Positions 39,301 through 50,151 of a DNA stretch of 64,000 nt are shown here, one piece after another. Where the stretch lies: contig NW_026089532.1 in NCBI RefSeq assembly GCF_933775445.1, positions 62,001 to 126,000 of the forward strand. Reading direction: 5' to 3'. A program made the position numbers and the translations under genes. Source of the DNA: Argentina anserina (taxonomy: Eukaryota; Streptophyta; Magnoliopsida; Rosales; Rosaceae). The notes beneath the pieces were generated by a model. The model did no database searches. It was not told the origin of the DNA and was given only the letters and a program-made list of their open reading frames with translations. Position 1 is the stretch's first letter. The number at the start of each line of letters is the position of its first letter.

Positions 39301-42300
39301 TACATCGTTTGCGTATCTTTACTATTCCAATTGTGTATCTTTTCATTTCTCGTTTGAGTATCTTTCTGTAATGCTTTCTGATGCGAGTTTCTATTGAATT
39401 TGAGAGTTTTGCAAGTGTGGGAGTGTGGTTCTTTCAAACTGAGTATCTTTACATCGTTTGCGTATCTTTACTATTCCAATTGTGTATCTTTTCATTTCTC
39501 GTTTGAGTATCTTTCTGTAAGGCTTCTGATGCGAGTTTCTATTGTATTTGAGAGTTTTGCAAGTGTGGGAGTTTGTTTCTTTCAAACTGAGTATCTTTAC
39601 ATCGTTTGCGTATCTTTACTATTCCAATTGTGTATCTTTTCATTTCTCGTTTGAGTATCTTTCTGTAAGGCTTCTGATGAGTGTTTCTATTGTATTTGAG
39701 AGTTTTGCAAGTGTGGGAGTGTGTTTCTTTCAAACTGAGTATCTTTACATCGTTCGCGTATATTTACTATTCCAATTGTGTATCTTTACATCGTTTGCGT
39801 ATCTTTACTATTCGAATTGTGTATCTTTTCATTTCTCGTTTGAGTATCTTTCTGTAATGCTTTCTGATGCGAGTTTCTATTGAATTTGAGAGTTTTGCAA
39901 GTGTGGGAGTCTGTTTCTTTCAAACTGAGTATCTTTACATCGTTTGCGTATCTTTACTATTCCAATTGTGTATCTTTACATCGTGTGCGTATCTTTACTA
40001 TTCCAATTGTGTATCTTTTCATTTCTCGTTTGAGTATCTTTCTGTAAGGCTTTCTGATGCGAGTTTCTATTGAATTTGAGAGTTTTGCAAGTGTGGGAGT
40101 GTGTTTCTTACAAACTGAGTATCTTTACATCGTTTGCGTATCTTTACTATTCCAATTGTGTATCTTTACATCGTTTGCGTATCTTTACTATTCCAATTGT
40201 GTATCTTTTCATTTCTCGTTTGAGTATCTTTCTGTAAGGCTTTCTGATCCGAGTTTCTAATGAATTTGAGAGTTTTGCAAGTGTGGGAGTGTGTTTCTTT
40301 CAAACTGAGTATCTTTACATCCCTTGCGTATCTTTACTATTCCAATTGTGTATCTTTTCATTTCTCGTTTGCGTATCTTTACTATTCCAATTGTGTATCT
40401 TTTCATTTCTCTATTGAATATCTTTCTGTAAGGCTTCTGATGCGAGTTTCTATTGTATTTGAGTGTTTTGCAAGTGTGGGAGTGTGTTTCTTTCAAACTG
40501 AGTATCTTTACATCGTTTGCGTATCTTTACTATTCCAATTGTGTATCTTTTCATTTCTCGTTTGAGTATCTTTCTGTAAGGCTTCTGATCCGAGTTTCTA
40601 TTGTATTTGAGAGTTTTGCAAGTGTGGGATTGTGTTTCTTTCAAACTGAGTATCTTTACATCGTTTACGCATCTTTACTATTCCAATTGTGTATCTTTAC
40701 ATCGTTTCCGTATCTTTACTTTTCCAATTGTGTATCTTTACATCGTTTGCGTATCTTTACTATTCCGATTGTGTATCTTTTCATTTCTCGTTTGAGTATC
40801 TTTCTGTAAGGCTTCTGATGCGAGTTTCTATTGAATTTGAGAGTTTTGCAAGTGTGGGAGTGTGTTTCTTTCAAACTGAGTATCTTTACATAGTTTGCGT
40901 ATCTTTACTATTCCAATTGTGTATCTTTAAATCGTTTGCGTATCTTTACTATTCCAATTGTATATCTTTTCATTTCTCGTTTGAGTATCTTTCTGTAAGG
41001 CTTTCTGATCCGAGTTTCTAATGAATTTGAGAGTTTTGCAAGTGTGGGAGTGTGTTTCTTTCAAACTGAGTATCTTTACATCCCTTGCGTATCTTTACTA
41101 TTCCAATTGTGTATCTTTACATCGTTTGCGTATCTTTACTATTCGAATTGTGTATCTTTTCATTTCTCTATTGAATATCTTTCTGTAAGGCTTCTGATGC
41201 GAGTTTCTATTGTATTTGAGAGTTTTGCAAGTGTGGGAGTGTGTTTCTTTCAAACTGAGTATCTTTACATCGTTTGCGTATCTTTACTATTCCAATTGTG
41301 TATCTTTTCATTTCTCGTTTGAGTATCTTTCTGTAAGGCTTCTGATCCGAGTTTCTATTGTATTTGAGAGTTTTGCAAGTGTGGGATTGTGTTTCTTTCA
41401 AACTGAGTATCTTTACATCGTTTACGTATCTTTACTATTCCAATTGTGTATCTTTACATCGTTTCCGTATCTTTACTTTTCCAATTGTGTATCTTTACAT
41501 CGTTTGCGTATCTTTACTATTCCGATTGTGTATCTGTTCATTTCTCGTTTGAGTATCTTTCTGTAAGGCTTTCTGATCCGAGTTTCTAATGAATTTGAGA
41601 GTTTTGCAAGTGTGGGAGTGTGTTTCTTTCAAACTGAGTATCTTTACATCCCTTGCGTATCTTTACTATTCCAATTGTGTATCTTTACATCGTTTGCGTA
41701 TCTTTACTATTCGAATTGTGTATCTTTTCATTTCTCTATTGAATATCTTTCTGTAAGGCTTCTGATGCGAGTTTCTATTGTATTTGAGAGTTTTGCAAGT
41801 GTGGGAGTGTGTTTCTTTCAAACTGAGTATCTTTACATCGTTTGCGTATCTTTACTATTCCAATTGTGTATCTTTTCATTTCTCGTTTGAGTATCTTTCT
41901 GTAAGGCTTCTGATCCGAGTTTCTATTGTATTTGAGAGTTTTGCAAGTGTGGGATTGTGTTTCTTTCAAACTGAGTATCTTTACATCGTTTACGTATCTT
42001 TACTATTCCAATTGTGTATCTTTACATCGTTTCCGTATCTTTACTTTTCCAATTGTGTATCTTTACATCGTTTGCGTATCTTTACTATTCCGATTGTGTA
42101 TCTGTTCATTTCTCGTTTGAGTATCTTTCTGTAAGGCTTTCTGATCCGAGTTTCTAATGAATTTGAGAGTTTTGCAAGTGTGGGAGTGTGTTTCTTTCAA
42201 ACTGAGTATCTTTACATCGCTTGCGTATCTTTACTATTCCAATTGTGTATCTTTACATCGTTTGCGTATCTTTACTATTCCAATTGTGTATCTTTTCATT

Positions 42301-42342
42301 TCTCGTTTGACTATCTTTCTGTAAGGCTTCTGATGCGAGTTT
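33329..42342 (+). repeat. Three higher-order repeat copies of 2870, 3192 and 2952 bp
   Basis: A marker monomer with GTGTGGTTC followed by GGGAGTTTGTTTC and TCTGATGAGTG starts at 33329, 36199 and 39391; the latter part of the marker recurs at 42491. Copies keep monomer order but differ in length through gain or loss of smaller cassettes, mainly the 568-bp one. Confidence 0.75.
41044..42179 (+). repeat. Two tandem copies of a 568-bp satellite cassette
   Basis: Copies start at 41044 and 41612, and the pattern begins again at 42180. The length equals three 148-bp monomers plus three 41-bp blocks plus 1 bp. Diagnostic variants are CATCCCTTGCG, CTCTATTGAATATC, GATCCGAG, GTTTACGTATC and GTTTCCGTATC. 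The same spacing recurs at 34793/35361, 43996/44564/45132 and 47982/48550/49118. Confidence 0.8.
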
Positions 42343-45300
42343 CTATTGAATTTGAGAGTTTTGCAAGTGTGGGAGTGTGTTTCTTTCAAACTGAGTATCT
42401 TTACATCGTTTGCGTATCTTTACTATTCCAATTGTGTATCTTTTCATTTCTCGTTTGAGTATCTTTCTGTAAGGCTTCTGATGCGAGTTTCTATTGTATT
42501 TGAGAGTTTTGCAAGTGTGGGAGTTTGTTTCTTTCAAACTGAGTATCTTTACATCGTTTGCGTATCTTTACTATTCCAATTGTGTATCTTTTCATTTCTC
42601 GTTTGAGTATCTTTCTGTAAGGCTTCTGATGAGTGTTTCTATTGTATTTGAGAGTTTTGCAAGTGTGGGAGTGTGTTTCTTTCAAACTGAGTATCTTTAC
42701 ATCGTTCGCGTATATTTACTATTCCAATTGTGTATCTTTACATCGTTTGCGTATCTTTACTATTCCAATTGTGTATCTTTTCATTTCTCGTTTGAGTATC
42801 TTTCTGTAATGCTTTCTGATGCGAGTTTCTATTGAATTTGAGAGTTTTGCAAGTGTGGGAGTCTGTTTCTTTCAAACTGAGTATCTTTACATCGTTTGCG
42901 TATCTTTACTATTCCAATTGTGTATCTTTACATCGTGTGCGTATCTTTACTATTCCAATTGTGTATCTTTTCATTTCTCGTTTGAGTATCTTTCTGTAAG
43001 GCTTTCTGATGCGAGTTTCTATTGAATTTGAGAGTTTTGCAAGTGTGGGAGTGTGTTTCTTACAAACTGAGTATCTTTACATCGTTTGCGTATCTTTACT
43101 ATTCCAATTGTGTATCTTTACATCGTTTGCGTATCTTTACTATTCCAATTGTGTATCTTTTCATTTCTCGTTTGAGTATCTTTCTGTAAGGCTTTCTGAT
43201 CCGAGTTTCTAATGAATTTGAGAGTTTTGCAAGTGTGGGAGTGTGTTTCTTTCAAACTGAGTATCTTTACATCCCTTGCGTATCTTTACTATTCCAATTG
43301 TGTATCTTTTCATTTCTCGTTTGCGTATCTTTACTATTCCAATTGTGTATCTTTTCATTTCTCTATTGAATATCTTTCTGTAAGGCTTCTGATGCGAGTT
43401 TCTATTGTATTTGAGTGTTTTGCAAGTGTGGGAGTGTGTTTCTTTCAAACTGAGTATCTTTACATCGTTTGCGTATCTTTACTATTCCAATTGTGTATCT
43501 TTTCATTTCTCGTTTGAGTATCTTTCTGTAAGGCTTCTGATCCGAGTTTCTATTGTATTTGAGAGTTTTGCAAGTGTGGGATTGTGTTTCTTTCAAACTG
43601 AGTATCTTTACATCGTTTACGTATCTTTACTATTCCAATTGTGTATCTTTACATCGTTTCCGTATCTTTACTTTTCCAATTGTGTATCTTTACATCGTTT
43701 GCGTATCTTTACTATTCCGATTGTGTATCTTTTCATTTCTCGTTTGAGTATCTTTCTGTAAGGCTTCTGATGCGAGTTTCTATTGAATTTGAGAGTTTTG
43801 CAAGTGTGGGAGTGTGTTTCTTTCAAACTGAGTATCTTTACATAGTTTGCGTATCTTTACTATTCCAATTGTGTATCTTTAAATCGTTTGCGTATCTTTA
43901 CTATTCCAATTGTATATCTTTTCATTTCTCGTTTGAGTATCTTTCTGTAAGGCTTTCTGATCCGAGTTTCTATTGAATTTGAGAGTTTTGCAAGTGTGGG
44001 AGTGTGTTTCTTTCAAACTGAGTATCTTTACATCCCTTGCGTATCTTTACTATTCCAATTGTGTATCTTTACATCGTTTGCGTATCTTTACTATTCGAAT
44101 TGTGTATCTTTTCATTTCTCTATTGAATATCTTTCTGTAAGGCTTCTGATGCGAGTTTCTATTGTATTTGAGAGTTTTGCAAGTGTGGGAGTGTGTTTCT
44201 TTCAAACTGAGTATCTTTACATCGTTTGCGTATCTTTACTATTCCAATTGTGTATCTTTTCATTTCTCGTTTGAGTATCTTTCTGTAAGGCTTCTGATCC
44301 GAGTTTCTATTGTATTTGAGAGTTTTGCAAGTGTGGGATTGTGTTTCTTTCAAACTGAGTATCTTTACATCGTTTACGTATCTTTACTATTCCAATTGTG
44401 TATCTTTACATCGTTTCCGTATCTTTACTTTTCCAATTATGTATCTTTACATCGTTTGCGTATCTTTACTATTCCGATTGTGTATCTGTTCATTTCTCGT
44501 TTGAGTATCTTTCTGTAAGGCTTTCTGATCCGAGTTTCTAATGAATTTGAGAGTTTTGCAAGTGTGGGAGTGTGTTTCTTTCAAACTGAGTATCTTTACA
44601 TCCCTTGCGTATCTTTACTATTCCAATTGTGTATCTTTACATCGTTTGCGTATCTTTACTATTCGAATTGTGTATCTTTTCATTTCTCTATTGAATATCT
44701 CTCTGTAAGGCTTCTGATGCGAGTTTCTATTGTATTTGAGAGTTTTGCAAGTGTGGGAGTGTGTTTCTTTCAAACTGAGTATCTTTACATCGTTTGCGTA
44801 TCTTTACTATTCCAATTGTGTATCTTTTCATTTCTCGTTTGAGTATCTTTCTGTAAGGCTTCTGATCCGAGTTTCTATTGTATTTGAGAGTTTTGCAAGT
44901 GTGGGATTGTGTTTCTTTCAAACTGAGTATCTTTACATCGTTTACGTATCTTTACTATTCCAATTGTGTATCTTTACATCGTTTCCGTATCTTTACTTTT
45001 CCAATTGTGTATCTTTACATCGTTTGCGTATCTTTACTATTCCGATTGTGTATCTGTTCATTTCTCGTTTGAGTATCTTTCTGTAAGGCTTTCTGATCCG
45101 AGTTTCTAATGAATTTGAGAGTTTTGCAAGTGTGGGAGTGTGTTTCTTTCAAACTGTGTATCTTTACATCGCTTGCGTATCTTTACTATTCCAATTGTGT
45201 ATCTTTACATCGTTTGCGTATCTTTACTATTCCAATTGTGTATCTTTTCATTTCTCGTTTGACTATCTTTCTGTAAGGCTTCTGATGCGAGTTTCTATTG

Positions 45301-46165
45301 AATTTGAGAGTTTTGCAAGTGTGGGAGTGTGTTTCTTTCAAACTGAGTATCTTTACATAGTTTGCGTATCTTTACTATTCCAATTGTGTATCTTTAAATC
45401 GTTTGCGTATCTTTACTATTCCAATTGTATATCTTTTCATTTCTCGTTTGAGTATCTTTCTGTAAGGCTTTCTGATCCGAGTTTCTAATGAATTTGAGAG
45501 TTTTGCAAGTGTGGGAGTGTGTTTCTTTCAAACTGAGTATCTTTACATCCCTTGCGTATCTTTACTATTCCAATTGTGTATCTTTTCATTTCTCGTTTGA
45601 GTATCTTTACTATTCCAATTGTGTATCTTTACATCGTTTCCGTATCTTTACTTTTCCAATTGTGTATCTTTACATCGTTTGCGTATCTTTACTATTCCGA
45701 TTGTGTATCTGTTCATTTCTCGTTTGAGTATCTTTCTGTAAGGCTTTCTGATCCGAGTTTCTAATGAATTTGAGAGTTTTGCAAGTGTGGGAGTGTGTTT
45801 CTTTCAAACTGAGTATCTTTACATCGTTTGCGTATCTTTACTATTCCAATTGTGTATCTTTTCATTTCTCGTTTGAGTATCTTTCTGTAAGGCTTCTGAT
45901 CCGAGTTTCTATTGTATTTGAGAGTTTTGCAAGTGTGGGATTGTGTTTCTTTCAAACTGAGTATCTTTACATCGTTTACGTATCTTTACTATTCCAATTG
46001 TGTATCTTTACATCGTTTCCGTATCTTTACTTTTCCAATTGTGTATCTTTACATCGTTTGCGTATCTTTACTATTTCGATTGTGTATCTGTTCATTTCTC
46101 GTTTGAGTATCTTTCTGTAAGGCTTTCTGATCCGAGTTTCTAATGAATTTGAGAGTTTTGCAAGT
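42180..46165 (+). repeat. 3986-bp higher-order unit, copy 1
   Basis: More than fifteen anchors between 42180 and 46165 recur exactly 3986 bp downstream with unbroken register. Private single-base variants are shared, such as CCAATTATGTATC near 44433 and AATATCTCTCTG near 44695. Similarity extends left to about 41780. A few bases differ, for example AAACTGTGTATC near 45151 and TTGTATATC near 45424, which are found only in this copy. Confidence 0.85.
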
Positions 46166-49100
46166 GTGGGAGTGTGTTTCTTTCAAACTGAGTATCTTTA
46201 CATCGCTTGCGTATCTTTACTATTCCAATTGTGTATCTTTACATCGTTTGCGTATCTTTACTATTCCAATTGTGTATCTTTTCATTTCTCGTTTGACTAT
46301 CTTTCTGTAAGGCTTCTGATGCGAGTTTCTATTGAATTTGAGAGTTTTGCAAGTGTGGGAGTGTGTTTCTTTCAAACTGAGTATCTTTACATCGTTTGCG
46401 TATCTTTACTATTCCAATTGTGTATCTTTTCATTTCTCGTTTGAGTATCTTTCTGTAAGGCTTCTGATGCGAGTTTCTATTGTATTTGAGAGTTTTGCAA
46501 GTGTGGGAGTTTGTTTCTTTCAAACTGAGTATCTTTACATCGTTTGCGTATCTTTACTATTCCAATTGTGTATCTTTTCATTTCTCGTTTGAGTATCTTT
46601 CTGTAAGGCTTCTGATGAGTGTTTCTATTGTATTTGAGAGTTTTGCAAGTGTGGGAGTGTGTTTCTTTCAAACTGAGTATCTTTACATCGTTCGCGTATA
46701 TTTACTATTCCAATTGTGTATCTTTACATCGTTTGCGTATCTTTACTATTCCAATTGTGTATCTTTTCATTTCTCGTTTGAGTATCTTTCTGTAATGCTT
46801 TCTGATGCGAGTTTCTATTGAATTTGAGAGTTTTGCAAGTGTGGGAGTCTGTTTCTTTCAAACTGAGTATCTTTACATCGTTTGCGTATCTTTACTATTC
46901 CAATTGTGTATCTTTACATCGTGTGCGTATCTTTACTATTCCAATTGTGTATCTTTTCATTTCTCGTTTGAGTATCTTTCTGTAAGGCTTTCTGATGCGA
47001 GTTTCTATTGAATTTGAGAGTTTTGCAAGTGTGGGAGTGTGTTTCTTACAAACTGAGTATCTTTACATCGTTTGCGTATCTTTACTATTCCAATTGTGTA
47101 TCTTTACATCGTTTGCGTATCTTTACTATTCCAATTGTGTATCTTTTCATTTCTCGTTTGAGTATCTTTCTGTAAGGCTTTCTGATCCGAGTTTCTAATG
47201 AATTTGAGAGTTTTGCAAGTGTGGGAGTGTGTTTCTTTCAAACTGAGTATCTTTACATCCCTTGCGTATCTTTACTATTCCAATTGTGTATCTTTTCATT
47301 TCTCGTTTGCGTATCTTTACTATTCCAATTGTGTATCTTTTCATTTCTCTATTGAATATCTTTCTGTAAGGCTTCTGATGCGAGTTTCTATTGTATTTGA
47401 GTGTTTTGCAAGTGTGGGAGTGTGTTTCTTTCAATCTGAGTATCTTTTCATCGTTTGCGTATCTTTACTATTCCAATTGTGTATCTTTGCATTTCTCGTT
47501 TGAGTATCTTTCTGTAAGGCTTCTGATCCGAGTTTCTATTGTATTTGAGAGTTTTGCAAGTGTGGGATTGTGTTTCTTTCAAACTGAGTATCTTTACATC
47601 GTTTACGTATCTTTACTATTCCAATTGTGTATCTTTACATCGTTTCCGTATCTTTACTTTTCCAATTGTGTATCTTTACATCGTTTGCGTATCTTTACTA
47701 TTCCGATTGTGTATCTTTTCATTTCTCGTTTGAGTATCTTTCTGTAAGGCTTCTGATGCGAGTTTCTATTGAATTTGAGAGTTTTGCAAGTGTGGGAGTG
47801 TGTTTCTTTCAAACTGAGTATCTTTACATAGTTTGCGTATCTTTACTATTCCAATTGTGTATCTTTAAATCGTTTGCGTATCTTTACTATTCCAATTGTG
47901 TATCTTTTCATTTCTCGTTTGAGTATCTTTCTGTAAGGCTTTCTGATCCGAGTTTCTAATGAATTTGAGAGTTTTGCAAGTGTGGGAGTGTGTTTCTTTC
48001 AAACTGAGTATCTTTACATCCCTTGCGTATCTTTACTATTCCAATTGTGTATCTTTACATCGTTTGCGTATCTTTACTATTCGAATTGTGTATCTTTTCA
48101 TTTCTCTATTGAATATCTTTCTGTAAGGCTTCTGATGCGAGTTTCTATTGTATTTGAGAGTTTTGCAAGTGTGGGAGTGTGTTTCTTTCAAACTGAGTAT
48201 CTTTACATCGTTTGCGTATCTTTACTATTCCAATTGTGTATCTTTTCATTTCTCGTTTGAGTATCTTTCTGTAAGGCTTCTGATCCGAGTTTCTATTGTA
48301 TTTGAGAGTTTTGCAAGTGTGGGATTGTGTTTCTTTCAAACTGAGTATCTTTACATCGTTTACGTATCTTTACTATTCCAATTGTGTATCTTTACATCGT
48401 TTCCGTATCTTTACTTTTCCAATTATGTATCTTTACATCGTTTGCGTATCTTTACTATTCCGATTGTGTATCTGTTCATTTCTCGTTTGAGTATCTTTCT
48501 GTAAGGCTTTCTGATCCGAGTTTCTAATGAATTTGAGAGTTTTGCAAGTGTGGGAGTGTGTTTCTTTCAAACTGAGTATCTTTACATCCCTTGCGTATCT
48601 TTACTATTCCAATTGTGTATCTTTACATCGTTTGCGTATCTTTACTATTCGAATTGTGTATCTTTTCATTTCTCTATTGAATATCTCTCTGTAAGGCTTC
48701 TGATGCGAGTTTCTATTGTATTTGAGAGTTTTGCAAGTGTGGGAGTGTGTTTCTTTCAAACTGAGTATCTTTACATCGTTTGCGTATCTTTACTATTCCA
48801 ATTGTGTATCTTTTCATTTCTCGTTTGAGTATCTTTCTGTAAGGCTTCTGATCCGAGTTTCTATTGTATTTGAGAGTTTTGCAAGTGTGGGATTGTGTTT
48901 CTTTCAAACTGAGTATCTTTACATCGTTTACGTATCTTTACTATTCCAATTGTGTATCTTTACATCGTTTCCGTATCTTTACTTTTCCAATTGTGTATCT
49001 TTACATCGTTTGCGTATCTTTACTATTCCGATTGTGTATCTGTTCATTTCTCGTTTGAGTATCTTTCTGTAAGGCTTTCTGATCCGAGTTTCTAATGAAT

Positions 49101-50151
49101 TTGAGAGTTTTGCAAGTGTGGGAGTGTGTTTCTTTCAAACTGAGTATCTTTACATCGCTTGCGTATCTTTACTATTCCAATTGTGTATCTTTACATCGTT
49201 TGCGTATCTTTACTATTCCAATTGTGTATCTTTTCATTTCTCGTTTGACTATCTTTCTGTAAGGCTTCTGATGCGAGTTTCTATTGAATTTGAGAGTTTT
49301 GCAAGTGTGGGAGTGTGTTTCTTTCAAACTGAGTATCTTTACATAGTTTGCGTATCTTTACTATTCCAATTGTGTATCTTTAAATCGTTTGCGTATCTTT
49401 ACTATTCCAATTGTGTATCTTTTCATTTCTCGTTTGAGTATCTTTCTGTAAGGCTTTCTGATCCGAGTTTCTAATGAATTTGAGAGTTTTGCAAGTGTGG
49501 GAGTGTGTTTCTTTCAAACTGAGTATCTTTACATCCCTTGCGTATCTTTACTATTCCAATTGTGTATCTTTTCATTTCTCGTTTGAGTATCTTTACTATT
49601 CCAATTGTGTATCTTTACATCGTTTCCGTATCTTTACTTTTCCAATTGTGTATCTTTACATCGTTTGCGTATCTTTACTATTCCGATTGTGTATCTGTTC
49701 ATTTCTCGTTTGAGTATCTTTCTGTAAGGCTTTCTGATCCGAGTTTCTAATGAATTTGAGAGTTTTGCAAGTGTGGGAGTGTGTTTCTTTCAAACTGAGT
49801 ATCTTTACATCGTTTGCGTATCTTTACTATTCCAATTGTGTATCTTTTCATTTCTCGTTTGAGTATCTTTCTGTAAGGCTTCTGATCCGAGTTTCTATTG
49901 TATTTGAGAGTTTTGCAAGTGTGGGATTGTGTTTCTTTCAAACTGAGTATCTTTACATCGTTTACGTATCTTTACTATTCCAATTGTGTATCTTTACATC
50001 GTTTCCGTATCTTTACTTTTCCAATTGTGTATCTTTACATCGTTTGCGTATCTTTACTATTCCGATTGTGTATCTTTTCATTTCTCGTTTGAGTATCTTT
50101 CTGTAAGGCTTTCTGATCCGAGTTTCTAATGAAGTTGAGAGTTTTGCAAGT
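46166..50151 (+). repeat. 3986-bp higher-order unit, copy 2
   Basis: Near-identical tandem copy of 42180-46165. Differences seen by eye are few: TCAATCTGAG, TCTTTTCATCG and TTTGCATTTCTC near 47431-47491, and reversion to the common forms where copy 1 has private changes. A third copy starts at 50152 but is lost within about 360 bp. This is the largest and freshest-looking duplication in the array. Confidence 0.85.
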